A DNA stretch of 64,000 nt from Varanus komodoensis (GCF_004798865.1 NW_025336114.1:5575651-5639650), one strand, 5' to 3'. Shown: positions 34,771-48,200, counted from the first letter of the stretch. The notes: a model not told the origin generated them from the letters alone. Translations and numbers: made by a program.

Positions 34771-35254
34771 ATTTTTCCAAGTAAGCTGATTCAGAGGAAG
34801 AGTGGTTCTGATCCTTTTCTGAAAACTTAGAAAAAAAGTCAGCTGGTTAGCTATTCTGACTTTAAAAAACAACAAGCAAAAAACTTGGACCTGAGCCATA
34901 CAACTGCATGTGATAGAAAACAAAATATTGACATAAGTTATTATAAATGTCACCAAGCAAGCACACAGCCAGTAAGCTATGCTTGATCTACTTCTGATCC
35001 TTTAATAATTCACATGTGCTCATAACACTCACATCCTGTTTTTCTGAGTACTTGGCCTGCATTACAGTGTCTTCAGACTGCCTTAAGAAAAGGCAAAACT
35101 ATCTTACACCATGGTCTTCTCCTGAGCATGTGTAAATAACCCAATTTTTCTTCTGGAAATGTTCTCATCTTGGTAAGGAAGATTTTATTATATATTAGGG
35201 TGCAGTTGTGAACTGAAAGAGCTGTCTGGATACACTCTTAATATGTGCATTTCC

Positions 35255-35435
35255 CACCCTTCTTCTAACCAGTTTGAATCAGATGCACAATCTGTTTCCT
35301 CTGCACCTCATTTTAACCCTGTGAGATGGATTAGCTTGCTCAAGGACACACTGTGAAACACATGACTGAGTGAGATTTTTGAAGGCAACTGCCCCAGTCA
35401 AGCCCATAGCTCTACCCACTACACATACTTCTTGT
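35255..35435 (-). mobile_element. tRNA-derived SINE, Sauria-like, older copy
   Basis: 'taaccctgtgagatggattagc', 'ctcaaggacacactgtgaaac' and 'agctctacccactacaca' are the reverse of body and head. Confidence 0.65.
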
Positions 35436-35611
35436 CTATGTATACCTGGCATTTACAGTGGGATCTAGGATGTGATGTTCAATTTCCTACCCTTTTCATA
35501 GCAGGCTCCCTCTGCCTTCAACTACTTGGTGACAGGAAAAATTTTGGACACTGAACATTGTCCACTATGAACATCCCAAAAAGTAGAGCTAGGGTAGGTA
35601 ATCAGGCGTGC

Positions 35612-35722
35612 CCCAATGTTTTGAACTGCAGTTCTCAGAGCCCTTGATCTTCAGCCATGCTGTCAGGGATTTATGGGACATGTAGTCTGAAAAATCTGGA
35701 GGGCATTGGGTTGCCTATCCTT
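35612..35722. repeat. Short palindromic repeat, copy 19
   Basis: GTGCCCCAATGTTTTGAACT on the left, the centre 'cagccatgctgtcaggga', and CATGTAGTCTGAAAAATCTG then GAGGGCATTGGGTTGCCTAT on the right. Confidence 0.8.
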
Positions 35723-38317
35723 GGCATAGACCAATATGCCAAGAACTTTTAACAACTCAAGAACTATCTTTCCCATTCAACCCCTTCCCTGCACCGCAAC
35801 ATCTTGCTTGTCTGTGAAATGGTTTGGTGGCCTCTTTATGATGTCTAGCTTCCAGATCCGAGAATAGCATTTGATGGTGACTTATCTGTGATTCAGAAAA
35901 AAGTGACTGGGCTTTTCTGCACCTGAACTGATGCTTGGTGCTTGCTAACTATGGACAGCTCCTCATACAGGACCAAATGTGTAGATACTGATGTCCCTGC
36001 AAAAATGGAATAGAAACCCTGGAGAGAGGATTGCAGTGGATGCTGAAGTCATTTGGAAAACATAGATTGGGGAAAGGTTAAAAACACACCACTAGTAACT
36101 CTTTCAATCTGTGCTTCTAAAGTTGCTTCATTTTAAACAAGTCAAAAAGAGTATTTCAGCTTTATTAGATATTTATATCTAGAGAGGACAACTGGCTACT
36201 GCTCACAGAATTATGTTCCCATATTGCACTTAGAGTGCAATTCTAGGCATGTTTAAATAGAAGAAGTCCTACAAAATGTCCTCATAAGCATAAAATTGAG
36301 CCATTAAGCAACAAACATGTTTTGCTATAGAAAGAATGTACTGCGTTATGTATAAATATTTCTTGTGGATTAGACCCTTTAGAATTTCGTGGGTTTTCTC
36401 TATTTGTAAATGGGATTAGCAGGAAAGAGAAAGAGCTGTTTCTGGTGTGCAAATTCTTATTCCTATTAAAAGGACCATGGGCTTCCTGCAACTGTACCGC
36501 GTAATTACAGAAACTGGCACTGGGTGCAGAAGTCAACTCCTCTCAGCTGTCACTGGCACTTTCTGCCTTGCAACACTCGCTACTCCCACACAATGTGTTT
36601 TTAAGGGGTTTTATTTAAAAATAGAAACATGTTTCTAGTCCTTAAAAATGATTATCAATGGTGTTTGGCCATGAGAGGGAGACTGGACAATGTGTGGCAG
36701 AGGAGCATAGCTGAGTCCCCCTCTATCGTTAGTATAACAGTGGGGTACAAATATATGCAAATGTATTTGTTTTACCAGTATAAATTGGTGTGTTTTTTAG
36801 ATCAGAGAATACATGCTCCTGCTTCTCTCCCTCTCCCCCTCTCTCTCCCAGACATGAGATCCCCAGGATACAGGGTGGTGTTATCCCAGCCATTGCAGTA
36901 CTCCACTACAGACAGGAGAAGTTTTATCTGCTCCTTTGCTTTTCAACTGTCCTGCATTCAGCATCCATATTGACCTCCTCTTGACCCTTTCCTTGGCTGC
37001 TGTGGGTACCACCATCCCACGCCTGACTTTCCCATGATTCTTTGGGGCCTTTGCGAGGCCTACATTAAGGCTGTCAAGATGTGTCAGTTTGGATTAAAAG
37101 GGAAGATGGAAATAGTTGAGATCTCTCGTGCAGGAAGAAGCAATAATTTATAACACTTTCCCATCTCCTTACGATATTGCCAGACTCTCTGCTTTCCTCT
37201 GGGAGACATTTCGAAAGGGCTTGTTCCATACTTGGGTAAAACCAATGACACTTAAATCAACTTTCACCAAGTTGAAGAGGGCTACTTTAAGGCTCTGACC
37301 TTTTATAGCAGGGATATCTGGCAACCTATTGGAATATCTTGTTCCCCATTGCGCTTGTTTTCCTTCTAGCCTTGTTCTCTGCTGTCCAAAGGTTGAAAGA
37401 CTATCTTTCTGCACATTTTTTGTGTTGTATGATCTGTCTGAGGCTTGTCACATCCATTTTCATTTACAGATACATGCACAAGGCAGCACAACACTTGCCT
37501 AGCGAAGGAGCCACAGGTTTATTCTAGCAGAGAATACCTCCTTTCAGTTGGTGGCTGGAGAAAGGTTGGGATTTTTTTAAGGTGTGTCATTAGAAATAGA
37601 GGGAAGAAGTTGCTACAAGGGGCCATGCTCTAATAGCATGCATGCTTAGAGTACCAATTTGCTTATTCCCAGAGGTCATGCTATTCACCAGCCCATCTCC
37701 TCTGGAATCTATATGTCAGTTCTGCTGTACAGCCCAATGTGTTTTGGAGGACAGTCTTAATGGAGGACAGCGCTATTAGTGATGAAGGCATCAGAAAATT
37801 ACAAGTGTCAGTTCAAGCATGCCCAGTGCATCTATTGCATGCTGCCCACTACCAGAGAAATATTAAATTGTGGAATGTCTTTCTTTTGAAAAGCAATGGT
37901 CATTTCTTTATGGCAAAACCATGAACCAAAATGTTTTCTTAAAACTTGGCAGGGAAATTGAGGACTAGAAAAAAATGCTTTGGGAGCTGACAAGGACACC
38001 AATTGGTCTTCTTAGCTGTATCCTGTTTTCACAGTTCATTTTTATTGTATTTTATACAGGTATATTTTATAAAAGCAACATTATAAACAACATATATAAT
38101 ATTGTATAGTTCCACTGAAGAAAATTGCTGAAACACACTGGGATCAATAAACTTATTTCTGTGCTCCTGGAGGTTTTCTCTCTTTTTTCATGTTGCTCAG
38201 GAGTAGCCAGCTTGTGATCCTCTAAATACTTTGGCATACTTTCATAAAAGATTATAAAAATAAGCTGTGAAAAAAGGGTACCGCTGGGAGGATCATCAGT
38301 CCAGAAACTTCCATCAG

Positions 38318-38395
38318 CCAGTATAACTAATGATGAGGGATGATGGGAGTTGTAGGCCAAAACATCTAGATGGCCACAAAAGGCCCACCCTTGTG
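38318..38395. repeat. Short palindromic repeat, copy 20 (right half)
   Basis: 'cagccagtataactaatgatg', GGATGATGGGAGTTGTAGGC then CAAAACATCTAGATGGCC are centre and right arm. Confidence 0.7.
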
Positions 38396-38504
38396 TAGAA
38401 TAAGGACCTCCAGAGCAAATCCAGACATTGAAGGGACTTCTGTATTTCTAAGAGGAACATGAAAAGCTTCCTTAGACAAGGTCAAGGTTTTTGTTTGTCT
38501 GTCC

Positions 38505-38685
38505 TGGTATTTTCTGCTCCAGCTGACAGCAGCACTCCAGGGTCTTATGCAGTCATCCTTCCTCATCACCTCCTAACGATCCTTTCATTTTCCTTTCAAC
38601 TGGAGATGCCAGGAATTGGACCTGCAGCATACAAAGCATGTGATGTGTCACTGAGACATGGTTCCTATAAAGGGCAGGAATATCT
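38505..38685 (-). mobile_element. tRNA-derived SINE (CTCAGTGGTAGAGCA type)
   Basis: Reversed head 'acaaagcatgtgatgtgtcactgagac' with 'aactggagatgccaggaattg' as the B-box region. The body 'tgacagcagcactccaggg' matches 26400-26605. Confidence 0.65.
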
Positions 38686-39214
38686 TCCTAATGCAGTAAC
38701 AGTTCTGCCTAATGACAGACAAAGAATACCATGTGCAATTCAGCTTTCTGTGTTAGAAAGTATATGTGCTAGCTCTAATTCTGGATTTGGCAACCATATT
38801 TCCCATGTATCCAGCAGCTGTCTTTTTATTGGACAGAAAAGAGGTACTGGGTGTTTATGTGTGTGGGATTAGTTTTCTTCCCTTTCACTTGTCCTGGTAA
38901 CTGCAGGATATTTTATATCAGCACCAGCAATGCTGCAATGACAGTATTGATTCATAATTATCTGGAAAGAAAAATTATGCCACTTGGGGGACGGTTTTTG
39001 GGCAGGCAGTAGGAAGACTGGGGAGGGAAGCTGATGCACCAGTGGACTTGGATAAGCTGCTTTAATGGCTCTGCCTCCTCCCCAGCACTGCACATGTTTA
39101 GGAGTGAGGGATGGTGGGGGGCTTTGTGGATTGTAAATGGCTGATGGGCCATAAAAATATAACTTCAGCATCAGCAGAAGGGCTCACTTGTGTCACAGCA
39201 GCTAATAAGTTTAT

Positions 39215-39238
39215 TCCCTCCCTCCCTCCCTCCCTCCC

Positions 39239-39241
<3 letters not shown>
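39215..39241. repeat. (CCCT)n tandem repeat
   Basis: About six CCCT units directly before a GT tract. Confidence 0.95.
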
Positions 39242-39269
<28 letters not shown>

Positions 39270-39270
39270 T
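39242..39270. repeat. (GT)n microsatellite
   Basis: About 14 GT units directly after the CCCT tract. Confidence 0.97.
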
Positions 39271-39568
39271 GTAAGAAATGATCTTTAATCCAAGAACTCT
39301 GATTCAGATTATTTGAAAATCATAGTCACCCTTCAATTTTCTGTCCACCTCTGGAGTCTACCTATCTATAATAGTACAACATGATGTGTGTTTGTCTGCT
39401 CATCTTTCAGTGCCATAGCATCAAGACCATAATACCTAGACATCTGAAACTTGGCATGCATCTCATACATAGCTGTTTAGTTTTAAAAACATATACTTAA
39501 TTTTGCTTAATTGTGTCCTTTGCACAATTTTGCTTAATTGTGCAACTTTGTCAGCTGCTGAAGGCTGT

Positions 39569-39677
39569 CTTTCATTTGACACAGCAAAGCCTTCAGACAA
39601 CTATATGCAGAGCTGGACACGCTGGGTTACTCCATTCAAATAAAGGCATCAGCCCCATATGCTGTGTCAAATGAAAG
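39569..39677. repeat. Perfect 17-bp inverted repeat with 75-bp loop
   Basis: CTTTCATTTGACACAGC at 39569-39585 is matched exactly by its complement GCTGTGTCAAATGAAAG at 39661-39677. A second nested hairpin, CTGAAGGCT at 39558 and AGCCTTCAG at 39588, overlaps the left arm. The flank 'catctgaaacttggcatgc' (about 39444) resembles motifs of DNA transposon tails in other animals, but no family is identified. Confidence 0.8.
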
Positions 39678-40964
39678 GCTATTTCAACCTGTGTGAAGTT
39701 TGGTCTGTTTGCTAGTTTAAAAATACTGAGAATTTGAATATCAAATTGAAAACTTGACTGTTAATGATAGTAAAATAGCCTAAAATTAAGATTTGTTCCT
39801 CTATTTCCTTTAGAAGTTGTGTGTGCTTGTCTGGCTTCCTGCAATCATCTCAACTCAATTGAATATGAGATGTTTAATAAGAGTAATATTATGTATAACT
39901 TTTCAAGAAAAGATTGGGTCCTCTGGAAGAAACTTTCCTTTAGTGTCCTCTCTTGGAAACAGACCTTCCTCTTACAAACATAGCCTTTCACTGAGTTATG
40001 TTCTTGAGAGACAGGTCCTGTTTGGGCTTTCTTCCCATCCCATCTCTGGCAACGATGACTCTCCTGTGAGAACTTAGTGATCACTTAAGCTTTAGCCAGA
40101 TAAAGGAGACTGAAGCCAAATTTTGAGCAGAGTTTGCATGGGTCCAGAGAATTCTCCTGCCTTTGCCAGCTAGTGAATACAAAGGAAGGAGCTCCCTTAT
40201 CTCCAATCTTTTGGGTGGGATTGGCGATAAGGAAAATACTTCCCCTGCTATGCTAGCATTAATGCTACTGCAAGAAAGCCCTGTCAGGGCACAGGACTGT
40301 ATGGCTGAACACGTGCAAGGGCTGGGGGGGTGGGCACAAGAAGAGTGTATGAGTATATGGAGAGAGAGATTGTGTGTGCCCACCTGTGTAGATGCATGTG
40401 CTGTTCCTGGCACTTTGGCAGACACCTGAAGTGAACTTCAGACTGAAAAGGCTGTGTATCCTTGTAGTGTGGCAGCTGTAATCATGGTGGGAGGAGGGCA
40501 TCAGTGGGCTGGTTCAGATATAAGTGATTGCAGTATTGGGTAGTGATTTGCATGTGTCACCGAGGTCAAGGACCTCAAGCAGTCCTCCCACTTGGCACAA
40601 ACATCACATAGTACAGCTTTAAGTGGTTGGTTGCTGCCTGGTCCCTGCTTGACTTGACCCTTCCAGAGCTGTCTGCTATCCCGGCTTTTAGTGCATCTAT
40701 ACCTTATTCTCTTCCCACCCCTGCTTTATCAGGCAGCAGAAGGGAAGCAAGCTGGTAAAACTGTGGATCGTACCTTCTCTCTCACTATCAGGGGATTTTA
40801 GAGCTAAAATGTCCATTGCTGGTGTTCAAGTGAACAATCCAGCCTGCTGGGGTTTTGCTGTGTATTCCCAGCACCCCTTACAGCTTTTGAAAAAGGTCAG
40901 AAGAGCAAGGCAGGCTCAATCTTCTGGCTGAAACACTAGGGGAAAAGTGATTAAGGAGGAGGAA

Positions 40965-41460
40965 TGTGAGTTGTAAAATTCGCAGTAACCATGTTCATTA
41001 GCCAGTAATAGAAACATCCTGATGACTTGCATATACAGGAGTTATCATGGGTGATAGACAAATTCATCCTGATCATTGGCCTTAAGGCTCAGAGGCACTC
41101 CAAATCATTACATACTCAATGACAGCCACCGCCTGTGTGAATTAGGGAAATAGTCCCTTCCAAATACCAAGATAAGCAAAGATGGCACAGCTGAACCAGC
41201 CTAAACCAGGACTATAACATACCTAGAACAATCGGTTGAAATAGAATGTTTAGTCAGCAGTATAAAAGTTAGGAACCTACACAGTTTGGGTGGGTGCTGC
41301 ACAAGAACCGTGCTTGGCTTGTGTGTGAATAGTCCCTTTATTCCAGAATAAAGCTGTCTCCTTCTGAAGAAGCTGTCTTGACTGGTTTGTTATTGGTTAG
41401 CTGCACCAGGCAAACTCACCACCTCTCAGATTTGGCTGAAAGTTTTGGTGACCCAGATGG
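40965..41460 (+). mobile_element. Probable solo LTR with start of leader, endogenous retrovirus fossil
   Basis: The parts occur in the order of a retroviral LTR: a possible TG start at 40965, a TATA box TATAAAAG at 41261-41268, a polyadenylation signal AATAAA at 41347-41352, a possible CA end at 41427-41428, and then a tRNA primer-site-like TGGTGACCCAGATGGGA at 41446-41462. The primer site is closest to those for Trp or Arg tRNA. No retroviral gene follows, so this is a broken relic. The exact ends and class are uncertain, and no flanking target duplication could be confirmed. Confidence 0.55.
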
Positions 41461-41892
41461 GATTCAAAGACACAATCAGGCAGAGTGTTCATGTCATCTT
41501 ATCTGGCTTCACACACTAAGTTGTCAGTCATTAACCATGTAACCCTGTACAGGTTTACTCCATGGTAGGTCCCATGGAGGCTTTCTTCTAGTAAGGATGT
41601 TCATGACTAGAGCCTAAGAGTGAAAACAAAGAATATTGTAAATCTGTATCTAGCAACATCTTGTTTTTCTCAATAGTTACTTTAGAGAAGGTTCTAATTT
41701 GGATAGGTGTCTTAGAGGGCAGCTGGGAAATGGGGGATGGAATGGTCACTTATGATTAGACACCTGTGCCAGCTCTTGAGTAGAACAGGAAAAAGACATA
41801 GCGGCTACAAAGTAATGCCTATTTTGGCCCTAGGCAATTTGACATAATGTGAAATACACACCTAGAAGCATGAGTCAGCCCTTGGAACAGGA

Positions 41893-42017
41893 ACAGACAA
41901 TCTATTGTCTTCCAGCTGTTTGGACTATAACTCCCATCAACCTCAGCCAGCATGGCCAATAGTAAGGGATTATGGGAGTTTTAGTCCAAAACAGCTGGAG
42001 GGTGGTAGGTTGTCTAT
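41893..42017. repeat. Short palindromic repeat, copy 21, well kept
   Basis: GTCTTCCAGCTGTTTGGACT on the left and AGTCCAAAACAGCTGGAGGG on the right pair as long arms. The centre is 'cagccagcatggccaatag'. It is among the best preserved copies in the window. Confidence 0.88.
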
Positions 42018-43265
42018 ACTAATCTTCCACGTTGTAACTGTGACATTGGGGACAAGCTAGCAGAAGAAAAGTGAAGTGGAGAGGAGATATTGATTGATAT
42101 GTACCTATGTTACTTCCAATCCCATTACTGCAAGGCTACTTTGAAATGTGAGACTCCAGATGGATGCTTCTTTGTCTTGCTTTAAGGCTGACCTTGTTAG
42201 AACCACTTCACTTCTAAAAATGGTTCTTGAAGAGGCTCTTGCATTTAGTTGTTAGTTTCAGAATAAATGGGCACTTAGGCTCATTTGCTAGCAACAACTT
42301 CTGAGCCAGAAGCATGTTGTCCTGGTGTGTAGGCTACCTGCCATTGCTCAGTGGTGTGCTAAAGGTAGACTCACCATTTTGCAGCACTGCATTCACATTT
42401 CTATATCCGTAGATACCTGCTTTGTGTTTACAATTAAGGAATTTTTTTTTAAAATCCTTTCAACTGTTTTCCATTATACTTCCATTGCATGGTTGTTATG
42501 TAATGAGGCCTATGAGAACCTGTTCCTTTCTTTCTCATAATGCCTGTTCACTGCACAGTTAACCACCAACTGAGCAGCTTCTGGTTTCTACTTCCATACA
42601 GCCTCAGTGAAGATCAATTATTCACACTTTGTGTCAACATTCAGAGGTCTTCCCTGACACAAATATGTTTAACTGCAACAATTATCACTGCACTTTGTTA
42701 AACTGAAATTATCAGACATTAAAATAAGGCTGCCTTATATGCCAGGGTGCAGAACATTAGGTCTCCTTTTGCATTGGCCAAACCTGTCACTAGAAATGGA
42801 ATTCAGCCCCTGGACAAGAAACTTTTGAAGACCACAAGGAATAAGAAGGAGAGGCACTTACGGCTTTCAAACTATAACCAGCACCATGAATTGTGGCTGG
42901 AAAAAATGGAATTGTATATGAGCCGAGACTGTGTAACATGCACTCTGCAACCAGCTCCTGGGAGAAGATAAGCTGTAGAACCATACAGCATTGACCTGTC
43001 TTCAAGTACAGGTCCACATTAAGTACCCTATAGTAATCCAGACTGCAACCCTTCCCCAGGAACTTTGCAAACAGGTTTTCTAAGATAAATTATTTTATTT
43101 TTATACTTCTCCATAGCTGAAGCTCTGTGTGACTGTGATCAGATCCTAAAACAGTTAAGCTCCTTAATTATTAAAGTGATGGTTCAATAAAAAGGTCTTC
43201 TACCTGGTGCCAAAAAGAGTACAAAGTCAGCGCCAGACGAACCTCTCTGGCCCTCTAAGTGGGAA

Positions 43266-43303
43266 TGGAACCACTGCAACACAGTGGAACCACTGCAACA
43301 CAG
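43266..43303. repeat. 19-bp tandem duplication
   Basis: TGGAACCACTGCAACACAG occurs twice in direct succession with no difference, suggesting a recent small duplication. Confidence 0.95.
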
Positions 43304-44589
43304 TACAAATTCAAGGGTGGCATATTTACATAAATGTACCTGTGCTTCTATCATATAAAAGAAAATTTAAAAGCCAGACACCCCAGTTTTGACACAACAG
43401 TAGGTATGAGGCTGAGAGACGACTGATTTGATCCCTTGATTTGCCAATGTGTACAATTATATTGCCAGTTTCACACTATCAGCGACTACTCAAAAGGTCT
43501 ATTCAAATGTCATATCCATATCCACCATGGGGCAAACAAAGTTGGCATATTAAGAGCTATATCTCCTGGCAGCTTAGTAACTCTATGGATTCTGCTGGGT
43601 ATAAAACAGTGGAATTCATCAGAACATGCTAATCAAGAGTTTTTTCTTTTGTTCCAAAGCTACAACCAGCTGAATGTAAACAGACACATGCTGCTTTGCA
43701 GAAACAGAGTTGTATCCAAGTCAGTCTGAGTTAAGTCCCATTTATTTTAATGCATCTGCTCTTAGAAGGAATATCATTGGATATAACCCACCATGTTGCA
43801 GCTGTGCTTAGAAACTGGAAAACCTCACTTGTTGTGATAAATGAGTGCTCCACATTTGGGAAAGTGTTAGCATAAATTTAGCAAGAGACAACTTTGAAAT
43901 GTGGAGCCCTTAACCTTGGGGTGGCAGTGAAAAGCCTGTGTTTATTCATTGTAAGATGGCTTTTACTCTTACTTAAATTAAGAGGAAAATATCTTTAACT
44001 GGTTCATTATGACTGCTGGAGAGACAGGCTTTCCATATGTAAAGTACACATTTAATCATGCATACAAATATGCAGGATGTACAGCAAGGATTTTCAGCTG
44101 GGTTACTCAAGAGGTGAAGCAGTTTCTCATACCCACAGCATCTCCATAATCTTCTCTTTAAGTCATAGGGGTAGGCAGACTTCAGAGATGCAGAAGGTGT
44201 TATTAGAACCAGAATGAATGTCAGAGTCAGAGTTCAGTGCAAAAGACAAACACATCGAATGCAAGAATTCTAAGCTTAGGAAGTTCTTTTGAGTACTTGA
44301 ATGAATGAAGCTCACAGTTGTTCTTTACAAAAATGCACTCCTGGTTATTTCAAACATTATTCACTTCAGCAATATAATTTAAGGTGGATGTAGGGGTTTT
44401 TTTGTTGCTGCAATTGGAGCCAGAAACCCATGCCAGTCTTCTACAGATTGTGTAGAGTTCCATCAGAGATCTATCTGATCTGCCTTCTGTTCATGCCTGC
44501 TTGTAGTGATGCTTGGGAGAGTGCTGGAGCAAACAGAGGGCAGGAAAGATGGACGGACAAACATGATATCAGACTGAAGATGTAGAGGT

Positions 44590-44694
44590 TATACACCCCT
44601 GTGCTTCAAGAAGATCCTCCTACTTGAAACACATGGCTGGGGCATGATGGGAGTTGTAGGGGTTTTTCTGTCTAAACATGTATAGGATTGTGCA
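44590..44694. mobile_element. Short inverted-repeat element (GGTGCAATCCTA ends), copy 3
   Basis: The core 'acatggctggggcatgatgg' then GAGTTGTAGGGGTTTTTCTG and the right end AACATGTATAGGATTGTGCA match copy 1. The left end is worn. Confidence 0.6.
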
Positions 44695-46099
44695 TTAAGT
44701 GACTATTCAGAAAATGCTCTGCATTATCAGATATTCAGGTTTGAACGGACAGACTGATAAAAAGCATTTGTGGTCCAGTTCATAATATCCATTCAGCTTT
44801 GCAAAAACAGATGTTTGGCAGTTTGTTGTATGTTGCTGATTCATCTGTATAGTCTCTCCCTTTGTTATTCATTATCCATTCACTTCTTTGTTCCTTCTAT
44901 AGTGGTTCCCTTTGATTTTCAATAAGGCATTGATTGGTTAGTCCATCACAATTGATGAAAGCAGAGGAACAAATCAGTAGCTGAACTGACAAATGCTGAA
45001 CAGAAAACTGTTAAAATGGCAGAATTCAGCAAATGGCACAGGAATCATAGATCTGGAACCAGGTTTGGATTTCAAATACATTTGATGGCAAATTCTTTTC
45101 ATATGTATTTGTCTCAATTCTGCCTTCAAACCCTTTCTCATGCTGCATGGGTGTACTCTTGAACAATACAAACATTTCACTAGTTTTTAATGACTGTAAT
45201 GGAGTCACTGGCCAGTTTATTCCAAATGTGCCAATAAAACCCTTGCAATAGATCAACTTGGATGCCGTAAACTTATTTTGAAGAGTTAGAGGGTGGTTTA
45301 AAACTTTTCATTTATTTTGTTATTAATGTCGTAGCCTGTAAATGAGTTTTAGTTAACCACAATCCCAGCTGTATTGGAGGAAAGTTCTAAAAACAGCAAT
45401 CCAGAAACTCTTATGGTGTTGCTATGTTGCTCTCAAACAAGGCACTGTGTATAGCCAGCTTACTCAATTGTTTCCTCTTTTCTTAATTTGCAAATTTCAC
45501 ATACCAGAGAAGATTCTGATACATGGATTAATGTGCAGCTGTGGCAGTTCAGAAAGCATGTTCAATGGCACCTTATATCACCTAGCCTATGGCACCACCA
45601 GTGAACCTACTTAACACACTGACACCGTGAGCTAATGCCCTTAACAGCTCTCCATGCTGCGCATTTGCCAAAGACTCTGCTAGGCTGTTCCCATTTCCAG
45701 GCCTGAATCTGCAAAACATGGAGGTCTCTTTCAATTCCCTCATTGTTGAGCCTAGAGAAATTAATCCAAGCGCGTTAAGAAGACACCTGCCACTTTCAAG
45801 CAGAGGAACGTTATACTGTTTGTGTTCCCTTTACAAGCTTTGAGAAACCCCTTCTGGGCCGGATGCTGTGGTTAAGCATTATGGCAGCTGGGAAGGAATA
45901 AGCAAATGACTCAATGGCTGCTGTTGGAGAGTTTTCCTTTAACAAATCATTAACTGCTTCACATGAGTTTATCCAGACTTGATCTGCTGCTTGTGGGGGC
46001 TTTAAAAGTGCAGAACTTCTTACAGGGCGATTCATGACAGACAAAGGGAATTACATCTTCGTACAGCACATAGTTGCATTGTAGAATGTGTTTCTACAA

Positions 46100-46395
46100 A
46101 CTGTGATGATGGCTATTAACTTAAGTGGCTCCATAAAGGGATTAGACAAATTTGTGCAGCATAAGGCTGGACTAGTTCTGATGGATATATGGTCCCTCCA
46201 GGATCAAACACAGTGTGTCGCTGAATACTAGTTGCTGGAGAACATGGCAGGAGGATGCTAATGTCCTCAAGTTTGGCTTGTGAACTTCTCACAGGCAGCC
46301 GGTTGGCTATCATAGCAAACAGGCTTGGACTTGATAGCCATTTAGAAAGATCCAGCAGGGTTATTATCTTCTTATAATGTATCATGCTGGCACAA
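46100..46395 (+). mobile_element. Reptile LINE tail (GATCCAGCAGGGC family), sense copy
   Basis: The order is 'aaagggattagacaaattt', then a block like 'actagttgctggagaaca', 'cacaggcagccggttggc', and the end 'gccatttagaaagatccagc' with AGGGTTATTATCTTCTTATA. Its reverse is seen at 17388-17610 and 3400-4255. Confidence 0.7.
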
Positions 46396-47639
46396 TTGAT
46401 ATCTGAAGCAGCTGTTTAACTTTAGCGGGCTCTGTGCCAGCTCCTATAAAACAAGAATATATGATGGAGTAGGGTGAGGACCCTCAGGTTTCAGGTCCCA
46501 ATCTGGCCCTCTAAGGTCTTCCACCCTCAACCATCAACCATTTGGTTGTTTCCTGCTTTTGTGCAGTCCCCCACCCCCTTTCTAAACAGTTGAAATGCCC
46601 CTTCTAAGGCTGTAAACAACAATAAGCTTAAGCTACAATATGCTTTTTTGAGTTGTTTTGCTTTTATGAACCTACTCTTTTTATCTATGGTCATCCTCCC
46701 CTTTGACTGCAGATCCACCCACCATGGGAATGTCATCTCCTAAACTGAACCTGGCTGTCAGGCTGAAAGAAGTTCTCAGTCCTTGAGCTAGAATAATTTG
46801 CTTCTGTCTAGTGATACACTCATATTCTATAAGGAGATATGAGCAGACATCCATTCAAAAAACTATGAATGCTTTGGGTTAATAGCCTTAGATTGTATGC
46901 ATGGTTTATAATCTTCCTTGTTAAAGAGGAGAGTTTTCTACATGCTTCATTTCCCTGTGGATATTGATGTGGCACATACTACACCGTCCATATGTCTACA
47001 TCCACATTTGAATTATCTCTAATGGTGATATTAGGATGCTAAAATATGAGATTGTAACAGGGTATTAAGGTATGCCTTTGAATCAATACAATTCCTCTTT
47101 TTATGAAATGGGTCAGTTTCATATATTACAACGTAGTGACCAATTATATCTTGCCAAAGGTGACATGGTAAGTTAGAAGCGGAAGAGTTGTTCTTGTACC
47201 TTCTTCCAGAGATGGTTAAAAAGCTCGAGTTCCACACGTATGGGTTCACCTACTTCCTCTTTATGAATAACACTTTCATTACACATGGACAGCTTGTGTC
47301 CATGGCAAAACAGGCAGAACGATGGTTCCACAGTGACAGGCTTTAGAGCAGGGAGAAGCAACTTTTTTGGCCCATGGGCTTATTTGGCAATTTAAGAAGC
47401 TCTCCTGGACACCACTACAAAATGGCTAGTCACAAACGACAAGTAATAACCTGCTAATAAGAATGTGTATAAGGTAGAGGTGGAGTCTGAACCCAATACA
47501 CACAACAATTTCCTTGAATGCACGGTTTTCCACAAAAACTTACTTCATAGAAGGCAAACTCTTTTTCTCTTCTCCTCACTTCTGACAGCTAATTCTCCCC
47601 ACTCCAATTTCTCCCCCTGCCTTCATTTTGCATCACCAT

Positions 47640-47715
47640 GCATAGATGCTCTCTCTTTCCCTCCCCCCTCCCCAACACATCTCTCTCTCTTTCTATCTCT
47701 CTTCCCTCCCCATGC
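47640..47715. repeat. CT-rich tract
   Basis: An irregular pyrimidine-rich stretch (CTCTCTTTCCCTCCCCCCTC and onwards) of about 75 bp. Confidence 0.75.
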
Positions 47716-48059
47716 ATCTGTCATCCCATGCATCTCAAATACACAATGGGAGTGAAAGGGTACTTTGGTGAACACCAAGAAAGGTATCCAAGGATGCACT
47801 CATGACCAAGGGCATCACTTTGCCTACCCCTACCTTAGAATGTTGTTGGAAGAGCAGAGTGATGAACAGAAGACTGATGCACTGAAGACTTCCCTGGGAG
47901 TTTAAGAAACCTTTTGGAAGTCCAAATAAGCCTTGCATACTGGATCATGTCTATCCACATCTTGTTGATAGTAGGTAGAGCAAATAACATGCTACTGGCA
48001 TTGGGTCAGGGATTGTGGCTTCCTCACACCAAAGAATGTGAGTGTATTCTCATAGTGCA

Positions 48060-48200
48060 TGAGCTAACAGACCTAACCATGAGGTGAGAAGATCCTTGAT
48101 CAAATCTCACATTGGCCATGAACTTGCTATGTGGCCTTAGGCAAGCTACTCTCTGTCAGCTCCATATGGGGGAAGCAGTATGGGGGAAGCATTGATCAGT
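48060..48200 (+). mobile_element. SINE fragment, Sauria-like, old
   Basis: 'aggtgagaagatccttgatc' then AAATCTCACATTGGCCATGA and 'gtggccttaggcaagctactctctgtcagc' match the SINE B-box region and body. The tail is lost. Confidence 0.5.
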
